Source of the DNA: UBA8389 sp035719105
GTDB taxonomy: Bacteria > Bacteroidota > Bacteroidia > Bacteroidales > UBA1402
Direction: 5' to 3'
Length of the DNA stretch: 64,000 bases
NCBI GenBank assembly: GCA_035719105.1
Contig: DASTGN010000004.1
Span: 434,001 to 498,000 of the forward strand
A program made the translations under genes and the position numbers. Below, piece by piece: positions 53,344 through 61,451 of the stretch (positions are counted from its first letter, which is position 1; the number at the start of each line of letters is the position of its first letter). The notes under the pieces were generated by a model that was not told the DNA's origin, searched no databases, and saw nothing but the letters and a program-made list of their open reading frames with translations.

Positions 53344-55134
53344 ATGATTGGTCATGTTAAGCGAAAGGGCCTGCCTCCGGTCGATTTCCGTAAGAAGTTC
53401 CAAGCTTCCGATACGTTTCGCTTATTGAGACACATACCGTTTTTATTGACCATGGTGGGTTTGTTCGCTACTTTGTATGATTTTGGTTTCAATCAACCAG
53501 AATATTTGCAAAAGCATATCAATCAATGCTATATCTTTTTAATGGTTATTGAGTGCTTGATTTTGGCGTTGAGGTATTTTTATTTTCAGCGAAAGAAATC
53601 CTTTAAGGTTAAAGTTTTTGATGTTTTCCTTGGCCTGCTTTTAATAATGTCCTTGTTGGTGGCATTGAACGTTTTGAATTATCCGTTTTTCTCCTCTCAA
53701 TTAGGACTTTCCATACTTTTTCTGACCATGTTCATTCGGGAGTTGTCTGCAGAACAGATAGAATTCAAACAACGGTATATAAATCCGGCCCAGTTGTTCA
53801 TGTTCAGTTTTATGGCAGTCATTCTGGCTGGAACGTATGCCCTGATGTTTCCCAATGCGACCACTCATGGAATTAGTTTCATTGATGCCCTGTTTACTTC
53901 GGCTAGCGCTGTTTGTGTGACCGGACTGGCGGTGGTGGATACCGGATTGGCTTTCACAACGTTGGGGCAGACCACCATTATGATTTTAATGCAACTTGGC
54001 GGTTTGGGCATCATGACTTTCACCAGTTACTTCAGTTTCTTTTTTACAGGGCAATCCTCGTATGAAAACCAATTGCTGATTCAGAAAATGACTAGTTCTG
54101 ATAAGATTTCAGATGTTTTTAGTACCCTAAAGCGAGTCATTCTGCTCACTTTTGTCATTGAAGCCATCGGTGTTCTTTTTATTTTCTTTAGTTTGAACGC
54201 TGAGATTATGCCTGGTTTGGGTGACCGGATCTTTTTTTCAATGTTCCATTCGGTATCTGGATTTTGCAACGCAGGCTTCTCCACTTTGACGTACAATTTC
54301 TACGAGCTTGGTTACCGTTTCAATTATCCACTCCACTTGACGGTTGCCTTTCTGATCATTATCGGAGGAATTGGTTTTCCCATCATGTTCAATTTTGCCA
54401 AGTATTTGAAACACCTTTTCAAACATCGACTATTCAAGAAGAATCACATTCATTCTCCCTGGATTATCAACATCAATACGCGAATCGTTTTGGTGACAAC
54501 AATGTTGCTTTTAGTTGTTGGTACTGCTTTGATCTACGCTTTTGAATACAACAATACCTTGGCGGAACACGGCCCATTCGGTAAACTAGTAACGGCGTTC
54601 TTTAGTGCGGTAACTCCCAGAACTGCCGGTTTCAGTTCAGTCGATTACTCACGTATCCATATGAGCACCATCTTGTTGCTTTACGTTTTGATGTGGATCG
54701 GAGCTTCTCCAGCATCAACCGGTGGTGGCATAAAGACCAGCACGTTGGCTATCAGTGTCTTGAACGCTATTGGATTGGCCAGAGGTAAAGACAGGATTGA
54801 ATGCTTTGGTCGCGAAATATCCGATTCGTCCATTCGTCGTGCCTATGCGCAAATTTTCTTTTCGATCTTTGCCATCATGGTGTCTGTATTTTTAGTGTCG
54901 TACTATGATCCATCCCTGGATTTGAAGTCCATTGTGTTTGAATGCATCTCAGCCTTCGGAACAGTTGGCTTGTCGCTTGGTATAACAGCAAAACTCTCAT
55001 TCGCCAGTAAATTGGTCATCACTCTGACCATGTTTATCGGAAGGGTCAGTCTGCTCACCATCTTGGCGTCCTTTCTCAAACAAGTGAAGTTTATGAAATA
55101 TAAATACCCTTCAGAAGATTTAACCATCAACTAA
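53344..55134 (+). CDS. trkH: Potassium uptake protein TrkH
   Basis: A 596-residue membrane protein of the TrkH/KtrB family. The four pore-loop repeats can be found, each with its filter glycine: SAVCVTGLAVVD, SGFCNAGFSTL, PRTAGFSSVD and FGTVGLSLG. The N-terminal 150 residues hold extra spans before the channel core. The ATG at 53344 is chosen over the TTG two codons upstream. It forms an operon with trkA, 14 bp later. Confidence 0.93.
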   Translation: MIGHVKRKGLPPVDFRKKFQASDTFRLLRHIPFLLTMVGLFATLYDFGFNQPEYLQKHINQCYIFLMVIECLILALRYFYFQRKKSFKVKVFDVFLGLLLIMSLLVALNVLNYPFFSSQLGLSILFLTMFIRELSAEQIEFKQRYINPAQLFMFSFMAVILAGTYALMFPNATTHGISFIDALFTSASAVCVTGLAVVDTGLAFTTLGQTTIMILMQLGGLGIMTFTSYFSFFFTGQSSYENQLLIQKMTSSDKISDVFSTLKRVILLTFVIEAIGVLFIFFSLNAEIMPGLGDRIFFSMFHSVSGFCNAGFSTLTYNFYELGYRFNYPLHLTVAFLIIIGGIGFPIMFNFAKYLKHLFKHRLFKKNHIHSPWIININTRIVLVTTMLLLVVGTALIYAFEYNNTLAEHGPFGKLVTAFFSAVTPRTAGFSSVDYSRIHMSTILLLYVLMWIGASPASTGGGIKTSTLAISVLNAIGLARGKDRIECFGREISDSSIRRAYAQIFFSIFAIMVSVFLVSYYDPSLDLKSIVFECISAFGTVGLSLGITAKLSFASKLVITLTMFIGRVSLLTILASFLKQVKFMKYKYPSEDLTIN

Positions 55135-55148
55135 TAACTACCTCACCA

Positions 55149-55835
55149 ATGAAATACATCATTATCGGACTTGGACATTTCGGAGCATCCTTAGGTAATA
55201 AACTCACTACACTCGGACATGAAGTAATTGGTGTGGATCCTGAAATGAGCAAAGTTGAAGCGTGTAAAGGAACCATGACCCATACGGTTTGCATGAATCC
55301 ATCGGATTCGGATTCAGTCAGTAGCTTGCCAATTCAAGAAGCTGACGCGGTGATTGTCTGTATCGGTGTTAACGAAGGAGCCAACATCCTGGCTACAGCA
55401 ATGATGCGTCAAATGAAGGCGAAGCATCTTATTGTACGTGCGATTTCACCCTTGCACCGCACCGTGTTGGAAGCCATGCAGGTGGATGAGATTGTCTACC
55501 TTGAAGAGGAAACGGCACACCGCTGGGCAAAAAAGTTGAATGTTACCGGTGTGATGGATGCCTATGAACTTTCTGGCGATTTTAATATTGTTGAAGCGGT
55601 CGTTCCAAAACGATGCATTGGAATGACGTTGGAAGAAACGGATCTGCGAAACAAATACAATGTGTCTGTATTGACGACCATCAAGATGGTGGAACAAAAG
55701 AATATAATCGGTATCAGCCGAAAGATCAAGCAGGTACAAGAATTGGCTGCTGCCAAGACACTGCTGGAAGAAAACGATATTTTAGTGGTGTATGGCCGTT
55801 TGAAAGATATTGAAGCTTTTCTGAAAAAAGAATGA
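55149..55835 (+). CDS. trkA: Potassium uptake regulator TrkA/KtrA (RCK protein)
   Basis: A 228-residue cytoplasmic ring protein that gates TrkH. The N-terminal Rossmann part has GLGHFGASLGNKL and the acidic strand end GVDPE, so it should bind NAD(H) or ATP; the C-terminal RCK domain begins near residue 140. With a single RCK unit it is like KtrA rather than the doubled E. coli TrkA. Its stop is two bases from the stop of the convergent slipin gene. Confidence 0.92.
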   Translation: MKYIIIGLGHFGASLGNKLTTLGHEVIGVDPEMSKVEACKGTMTHTVCMNPSDSDSVSSLPIQEADAVIVCIGVNEGANILATAMMRQMKAKHLIVRAISPLHRTVLEAMQVDEIVYLEEETAHRWAKKLNVTGVMDAYELSGDFNIVEAVVPKRCIGMTLEETDLRNKYNVSVLTTIKMVEQKNIIGISRKIKQVQELAAAKTLLEENDILVVYGRLKDIEAFLKKE

Positions 55836-55837
55836 TA

Positions 55838-56770
55838 TTAGTTTGTCGTTAGATCCTTTTTTGGTTTTGTTGGCAGTTTTGCCGATTTCTTTTCGTGTTC
55901 AAGCTCCTTGGTAAGTGCAACTGTGCTCATCAACCCACCCAATTGCATGCTTTCTACTGCCGTACTGGGCACCACCACGATGGTGGCGTTCGTTTTCAGT
56001 CCTTCATAAAGCATGTTCATAGCACGTAGGTGGAATGCAGTCGGATTGTCTTCGTAACTTTTGGCTGCTTCGTTGAACATGTTGGATATCTGCCTTTCGG
56101 AATCGCCCAAGATAACACGTGCCTGACGTTCGCGTTCTGCTTGAGCCTGCATGGACATGGCTGCTTCCAAGCCTTGCGGGATCAAAACATCCTTGACTTC
56201 TACCGAAATGACATTGATACCCCAAGGTTCGGTGCGTTCGTCAATGATGGTTTGCAACAGAGAACTGATTTTGTCGCGACCTTCCAGCATGTCTGCCAAC
56301 ATGGTCTTGCCAATCACATCGCGCAGGGCGGTCTGCGAGGCCCAACTGATGGCACTGTAATAATCGGCTACATCCATGGAAGCCTTTTTAGGGTCAATTA
56401 CCTTCCAAAATAAAACGGCATCCACATCTACCGGAACGGTATCTTTCGTAAGAGTCTTCTCTGCCTTGAACGAGGTGCTGATAACTCGAACATCAATCCA
56501 GTATGGAATGTTGTCGATGATGGGAATAATAAAGAAGATGCCTGGTCCGCGCAGGCTGTTGAATTTTCCAAGTCTGAGTACGACGGCTCTGTCCCATTGA
56601 TTGGCCACTTTGGTGGATGAGGCGACTAAGATGGCTATAATAAAAGAACCAAATAGTATTAACCGACTTTCGTCAGAAGACAAATCGTTGCTGAAAGTCA
56701 TGGCAATCAAGACCCCAACACCCATCAGTATGACAAAGCATAAAGCTGCAATGGAATTTACATTTTTCAT
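55838..56770 (-). CDS. Slipin / SPFH-domain membrane protein
   Basis: A 310-residue protein with two hydrophobic segments at the N-terminus (about residues 7-27 and 35-52) and the SPFH/Band 7 domain (RAVVLRLGKFNSLRGPGIFFIIP, ALRDVIGKTMLADMLEGRDKI). The C-terminal part is helical with AQAERERQARVILGDSE. Slipins form large membrane cages of uncertain role and are often paired with an NfeD protein; here the partner upstream (20-bp gap) is an unknown 94-residue protein instead. Confidence 0.88.
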   Translation of the reverse strand: MKNVNSIAALCFVILMGVGVLIAMTFSNDLSSDESRLILFGSFIIAILVASSTKVANQWDRAVVLRLGKFNSLRGPGIFFIIPIIDNIPYWIDVRVISTSFKAEKTLTKDTVPVDVDAVLFWKVIDPKKASMDVADYYSAISWASQTALRDVIGKTMLADMLEGRDKISSLLQTIIDERTEPWGINVISVEVKDVLIPQGLEAAMSMQAQAERERQARVILGDSERQISNMFNEAAKSYEDNPTAFHLRAMNMLYEGLKTNATIVVVPSTAVESMQLGGLMSTVALTKELEHEKKSAKLPTKPKKDLTTN

Positions 56771-56790
56771 CTGTTTCTGGAATTTTAAGT

Positions 56791-57075
56791 TTACACGTAT
56801 CCCTCTTGTTCTTTGTACTGTTTTAGAAATTCAGCGTGTGCTTTTTTGAAAAGGTTGAAAGGTAAATTGGTCACATACCCACTGGTTAGTTTCCCCCCTT
56901 CTTCGTACGTTGGATTCTGAATAATTTTGTAATCACCGAATTCCAGCAGTATGTTTCTTAACAAGATTTCTACCATACCGCATTCATCGCAATTACTGAA
57001 AATTTCCAGGGTCCCATCTTCGGTTTCGATCCAGTCATAGCCAATTCTACTGATGTCTTCTTTAAAAAGTTTCAT
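56791..57075 (-). CDS. Unknown 94-residue protein with CDECG motif
   Basis: I do not recognise this protein. It is acidic and soluble (MKLFKEDISRIGYDWIETED), has one CxxC motif (SNCDECGMVE, about residues 29-32) and no signal peptide or membrane segment. A minus-strand -7 element TATATTTG is at 57113-57120, and the slipin gene follows after 20 bp, so the two probably share a transcript and perhaps a task. It is divergent from the hydrogenase-maturation genes. Confidence 0.7.
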   Translation of the reverse strand: MKLFKEDISRIGYDWIETEDGTLEIFSNCDECGMVEILLRNILLEFGDYKIIQNPTYEEGGKLTSGYVTNLPFNLFKKAHAEFLKQYKEQEGYV

Positions 57076-57112
57076 GGTTGAGGTTTTTAGAATTTAGGGA
57101 TCAGATGCTTCT

Positions 57113-57120
57113 CAAATATA
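57113..57120 (-). promoter_or_regulatory. Probable -7 element of the unknown-slipin operon
   Basis: The minus strand reads TATATTTG 38 bp before the start of the 94-residue gene; no clear -33 box. Confidence 0.4.
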
Positions 57121-57209
57121 CAACACGAATATACTTTTTGGAAGAAAAAATTAAAAAAAATCGTTGTAAATATTTTAGTTAAGTTGAACATAATGAGCAT
57201 TTTTTTATT

Positions 57210-57225
57210 TAACTTGTACAAGTTA
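57210..57225. promoter_or_regulatory. Perfect 16-bp palindrome upstream of hydG (candidate operator)
   Basis: TAACTTGTACAAGTTA is its own reverse complement and lies 16 bp before the hydG ATG. A near-consensus -7 box TATTTTAG (57224-57231) overlaps its right end, so a bound protein would sit on the promoter. It resembles no operator I know well; it is not a clear FNR (TTGAT-N4-ATCAA) or Rex (TTGTGA-type) site. Confidence 0.6.
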
Positions 57226-57241
57226 TTTTAGACGGGATACT

Positions 57242-58669
57242 ATGAAATTCACACCCGAAAAATACGCACTTCCTGATGTACGGATGATGCCGTTCATCGA
57301 CACGGACGAAATTTGGGATTACCTGAATCGAACGGTTCCGACTGAGGAAAAAGTTCGGAAGATCCTTTCAAAATCGCTTTCAAAACATCGATTGAATTTA
57401 GAGGAAGTGGCCTGCCTCCTGAATGTAGACAATCCTGAATTGATTGAGGAAATCAAGGAAGGGGCCAAAACACTCAAACGAACCATTTATGGCAATCGAA
57501 TGGTCTTATTTGCACCTTTATATATCGGAAATAAATGCTCCAATGACTGTCAATATTGTGGTTTTCGTTCCTCCAACACTGATGCTGTGCGGAAAACGCT
57601 ATCCAATGATGATATCGTTCAGGAGGTCGAATCCCTCGAAGACCAAGGTCAAAAACGGTTGATTCTAGTGTTTGGCGAGCACGCCCAATACGACCCAACT
57701 TTTATTGCGAACGCTGTTCGAACAACGTATCGGGTTAGAAAAGGCAATGGTGAAATCCGTCGGGTGAACATCAATGCGGCACCGTTGGAGGTAGAAGGAT
57801 TCAGAGTTGTCAAGGAAGCCGGAATTGGTACTTTCCAGGTATTTCAAGAAACGTACGACCCTGAAGCCTATAAAACCTACCACCTTCGTGGAAAGAAAGC
57901 GGATTATTCCTATAGGCTTACTGCTTTGGACAGAGCACAAGAAGCTGGAATCGACGATGTAGGAATTGGCGTTTTGTTCGGTTTATACGATTGGCGCTTC
58001 GAGGTGATGGCCTTGGTTCGACACACCAACCATTTGGAGGCTTGCTACCAGGTTGGGCCGCATACCATTTCGTTTCCAAGAATAAAAGATGCTTCCATGT
58101 TGGAAATGGGCACTCGCTATTTTGTCAACGATGAGGATTTCAAGAAACTCGTGGCCATTTTGCGATTGGCGGTACCCTATACCGGAATGATTTTGACTGC
58201 CAGAGAACCAGCTGAGCTTCGGAACGAAATGATTAAATATGGTGTATCACAAATTGATGGAGGTACCCGCATCGAGTTGGGAAGCTATTCTGAGAAAAAG
58301 GATGAGGGTGAACATTTGAACCGAGGACAATTTCGCATCAACGATAGTCGCTCTTTGAATGAAATCGTTGATGAATTGTTGGAGCAAGATATGATACCAT
58401 CCTTTTGTACAGCTTGTTACCGATTAGGGCGAACCGGCGAACATTTTATGGAATTTTCTGTCCCCGGTTTCATTAAACGTTATTGTACTCCAAATGCGAT
58501 TTTGACGCTGGCTGAATATCTGCTTGATTATGCCCCTGAACATACGGCTTTTATGGGTTGGAACGTCATTCATTCCAATATGGAAAAGATGGAAGATGCG
58601 AAAATGCAGAAGGCTCTCTCAGACAAATTGGATTCTTTAAAAGCAGGACATCGGGATTTGTATTTTTAA
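57242..58669 (+). CDS. hydG: [FeFe]-hydrogenase maturase HydG (radical SAM)
   Basis: A 475-residue radical-SAM enzyme that splits tyrosine to give the CO and CN ligands of the H-cluster. The radical-SAM cluster cysteines are C99, C103 and C106 (CSNDCQYC), and the C-terminal auxiliary cluster is held by C389, C392 and C415 (CTACYRLGRTG ... KRYC), which separates HydG from the thiamine enzyme ThiH. It leads the plus-strand operon hydG-hydF-hydE and is preceded by a palindrome that may be an operator. Confidence 0.95.
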   Translation: MKFTPEKYALPDVRMMPFIDTDEIWDYLNRTVPTEEKVRKILSKSLSKHRLNLEEVACLLNVDNPELIEEIKEGAKTLKRTIYGNRMVLFAPLYIGNKCSNDCQYCGFRSSNTDAVRKTLSNDDIVQEVESLEDQGQKRLILVFGEHAQYDPTFIANAVRTTYRVRKGNGEIRRVNINAAPLEVEGFRVVKEAGIGTFQVFQETYDPEAYKTYHLRGKKADYSYRLTALDRAQEAGIDDVGIGVLFGLYDWRFEVMALVRHTNHLEACYQVGPHTISFPRIKDASMLEMGTRYFVNDEDFKKLVAILRLAVPYTGMILTAREPAELRNEMIKYGVSQIDGGTRIELGSYSEKKDEGEHLNRGQFRINDSRSLNEIVDELLEQDMIPSFCTACYRLGRTGEHFMEFSVPGFIKRYCTPNAILTLAEYLLDYAPEHTAFMGWNVIHSNMEKMEDAKMQKALSDKLDSLKAGHRDLYF

Positions 58670-58682
58670 TACCTATTCGGGT

Positions 58683-59858
58683 ATGAAAGGACAAGATCTA
58701 AAACCTCACATCGGAATCTTTGGCCGCAGAAATGTCGGCAAAAGCCAATTTATCAATTCATTGACGGGTTCCGAAGTTTCCATCGTTTCGAAAATTGCCG
58801 GCACTACTACCGATCCGGTTCGAAAAGCCATGGAACTTCAAGGCATAGGTCCAGTCATTTTAATTGATACAGCTGGCATTGACGATGTTGGTGGGCTGGG
58901 TGAGATGCGAATGATTAAGACCCTGGAAATCATCAAACAAATAGACTGCGCCATTCTGTTGGTTTCAAACAATGTGTACGGCAATTTTGAAGAAACGTTG
59001 TTGATACGGTTCAAAGAAAACGACCTTCCATACCTGATTGTACATAACAAATCGGATGAAGAACCCTTAAAATTGCCGATGAAATGGGTTGAATTCAGCG
59101 CTCTGACCAGAAAGAATTTAGAAGGCGTATTAGTGGCTCTAAAAAATATCATACCCGATACCGCCTATCAACAACCATCCTTACTGAAAGGAATTATCAA
59201 CAGAGGGGAAGTGGTCATGTTGATCACACCCATCGATTCTGAAGCCCCTGAGGGACGAATGATTTTGCCTCAAGTAATGGCAATTCGCGATGTTTTGGAT
59301 CAAGATGCCGTCAATATTGTCGTCAAAGAATCGGAAGCGGCGGAATTTTTGGAAAAAACGGGATTAAAACCAGCATTGGTGCTCACCGACAGCCAAGTTT
59401 TCAACTTCGTTTCCAAAATTATTCCAGCTGAAATACCGCTCAGCAGTTTCAGCATCGCTTTCGCCCACATGCGGGGCCCATTCGAAGCTTATGTTCAAGG
59501 AACAAAGCACATTAATGAATTGAAAGACGGAGACAGAGTGTTGATGCTGGAGTCCTGCACCCATCAGGTAAGTTGTGAGGACATTGGTCGTCATAAGCTC
59601 CCACGTTGGTTGGCCGCTTTTACACACAAAAGTTTGGAGTTCGAAATCGTTGCAGGATTGACAGAAACAAAGCATCCAATTGGTTCATACGCCATGATTA
59701 TTCAGTGTGGAGGTTGCATGATTACACGCAGGCAAGTGCTTGGCCGTTTATCCGAAGCAATTAAAGCAGGGATTCCCATTTCTAATTATGGTATGACCAT
59801 CGCTTTTCTAAATGGAATTTTTGAAAGAGCCGTCGCGCCATTTAACAAAACGGTATGA
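58683..59858 (+). CDS. hydF: [FeFe]-hydrogenase maturation GTPase HydF
   Basis: A 391-residue scaffold protein on which the diiron subcluster is finished and handed to the hydrogenase. The GTPase domain has GRRNVGKSQF, the switch region AGTTTDPV, DTAGIDD and HNKSD; the C-terminal Fe-S site uses C292 (SCTH), C342 and C345 (QCGGC). It starts 13 bp after hydG and its stop overlaps the hydE start by four bases. Confidence 0.95.
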   Translation: MKGQDLKPHIGIFGRRNVGKSQFINSLTGSEVSIVSKIAGTTTDPVRKAMELQGIGPVILIDTAGIDDVGGLGEMRMIKTLEIIKQIDCAILLVSNNVYGNFEETLLIRFKENDLPYLIVHNKSDEEPLKLPMKWVEFSALTRKNLEGVLVALKNIIPDTAYQQPSLLKGIINRGEVVMLITPIDSEAPEGRMILPQVMAIRDVLDQDAVNIVVKESEAAEFLEKTGLKPALVLTDSQVFNFVSKIIPAEIPLSSFSIAFAHMRGPFEAYVQGTKHINELKDGDRVLMLESCTHQVSCEDIGRHKLPRWLAAFTHKSLEFEIVAGLTETKHPIGSYAMIIQCGGCMITRRQVLGRLSEAIKAGIPISNYGMTIAFLNGIFERAVAPFNKTV

Positions 59859-60928
59859 AAACAGAAGTGGAACTGACCCGAAAACAGATCATTCATCTGC
59901 TTTCCTTAACCGAACGGGATGAGCAGCAGGCATTGTTTGACAAAGCATATGCCACAAAAGTCGATTTGCTTGGTAAAAGGGTGAATCTAAGAGGCCTCAT
60001 CGAGTTTTCAAACGTATGTCAAAAGAACTGTTTGTATTGTGGCATCCGAAATGGTAACACATTAGTGCACCGTTATACCATGAAGGACGAGGAAATTCTC
60101 CAAGCTGTTTCTATTGCACAAGAAAATGGATTGACCGGTGTAGTGCTTCAATCGGGAGAGCGGACGGATGCTGCATTTGTCAAACAGGTCGTGCGCTTGA
60201 TTCAAAAAATAAAGAATGCGACAGAGAAGTCATTCCGAATGACACTTTCTACCGGGGAACAATCATTAGAAACGTATCAGAAATGGTTTGATGCCGGGGC
60301 ACAACGCTATTTGCTTCGTATGGAAACCACTAACGAAGCGCTTTATAACAGCATTCACCCAAACGATGGGTCCCATTCTTTTAAAAACCGGCTGAACTGT
60401 TTGGAAATTATTCAACAAGTTGGATATCAGACCGGAACTGGGGTTATGATTGGTCTGCCCGGGCAATCGGTTGAACACTTGGCAGATGATTTGCTGTTCA
60501 TTCAACAGAAAGGAATAGACATGGTCGGTATGGGACCCTACATCGAGCATGAACAGACGCCAATGTATCAAAAACGCGAAATACGAATATCCCTTATGGA
60601 ACGGTTTGAGCTTGCTCTTCGTATGATTGCAGTTCTTCGCTTATTGATGCCAACAATTAACATAGCTTCAACCACCGCTTTGCAATCCATTCATCCTTTT
60701 GGTCGGGAATTAGGATTGAGTGCGGGGGCGAACGTACTGATGCCCAACATATCGCCTATCCAATATCGTAAAAATTACCTCTTATACGATAACAAGCCCA
60801 GCTTGGAAGTGGATGCAAATGAAAACCTGGAAAACCTCTTGTTGCGCATCAAAAAGATGGGTGAACAAGTGGTTTATCACGACTATGGAGATTCAAACTA
60901 TTTTATAAACCGGCAATTAAATCATTAA
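59855..60928 (+). CDS. hydE: [FeFe]-hydrogenase maturase HydE (radical SAM)
   Basis: A 357-residue radical-SAM enzyme related to biotin synthase; it takes part in making the dithiomethylamine bridge of the H-cluster. The cluster cysteines are C55, C59 and C62 (CQKNCLYC), with GIRNGN after them as in HydE. The GTGVMIGLPGQ segment of the barrel is present. It completes the maturase trio, and the diaphorase-like genes follow after 11 bp. Confidence 0.94.
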   Translation: MKTEVELTRKQIIHLLSLTERDEQQALFDKAYATKVDLLGKRVNLRGLIEFSNVCQKNCLYCGIRNGNTLVHRYTMKDEEILQAVSIAQENGLTGVVLQSGERTDAAFVKQVVRLIQKIKNATEKSFRMTLSTGEQSLETYQKWFDAGAQRYLLRMETTNEALYNSIHPNDGSHSFKNRLNCLEIIQQVGYQTGTGVMIGLPGQSVEHLADDLLFIQQKGIDMVGMGPYIEHEQTPMYQKREIRISLMERFELALRMIAVLRLLMPTINIASTTALQSIHPFGRELGLSAGANVLMPNISPIQYRKNYLLYDNKPSLEVDANENLENLLLRIKKMGEQVVYHDYGDSNYFINRQLNH

Positions 60929-60939
60929 AACGCAAGGAA

Positions 60940-61440
60940 ATGATTACTCAAGACGAAGTTTGCAGTGTTCAGACCATGACGGATGAGGACAAGTACATCC
61001 TTCTTGAAAACGTAATTCACGATTACGAAAGAAAGGAAACCAATCTGATTCAAATCTTGCACATGGCTCAAGCCATTTTCGGATATCTGCCATCCGAAGT
61101 TCAGCACTTTATTGCCGATCAAATGGGCATTTCTGTGTCGAAAGTGAACAGTGTTCTGACCTTTTATTCCTTTTTCTCAACCCAGCCCAAGGGGAAATAC
61201 TCCGTTTCGGTTTGTTTGGGAACGGCTTGTTATGTGCGAGGAGGAAAGGAAGTACTCAATAAATTGAAAGATGTCATGGCCATTGATGTTGGCGAAACGA
61301 CAGAGGATAAATTATTTTCCCTATCGGTGATGCGTTGTATTGGATCTTGTGGTCTGGCTCCTGCAATGACCATCAACGGCAAAGTATACAAACAGGTAAG
61401 TCCTAGTAAGATTCAACGAATTTTGGGCATGCTTAAATAA
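60940..61440 (+). CDS. NuoE/HndA-like [2Fe-2S] subunit of a hydrogenase or diaphorase
   Basis: A 166-residue protein of the 24-kDa complex I subunit family. A helical N-terminus (LIQILHMAQAIFGYLP) leads into a thioredoxin-like domain with the [2Fe-2S] ligands C-x4-C (VCLGTACYVRGG) and C-x3-C (RCIGSCGLAPA). In bifurcating [FeFe] hydrogenases this is HydC/HndA. Its place right after hydGFE and 11 bp before a NuoF-type gene supports a role in a soluble NAD(P)-linked hydrogenase rather than in complex I. Confidence 0.9.
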   Translation: MITQDEVCSVQTMTDEDKYILLENVIHDYERKETNLIQILHMAQAIFGYLPSEVQHFIADQMGISVSKVNSVLTFYSFFSTQPKGKYSVSVCLGTACYVRGGKEVLNKLKDVMAIDVGETTEDKLFSLSVMRCIGSCGLAPAMTINGKVYKQVSPSKIQRILGMLK

Positions 61441-61451
61441 ACTGTACCATT

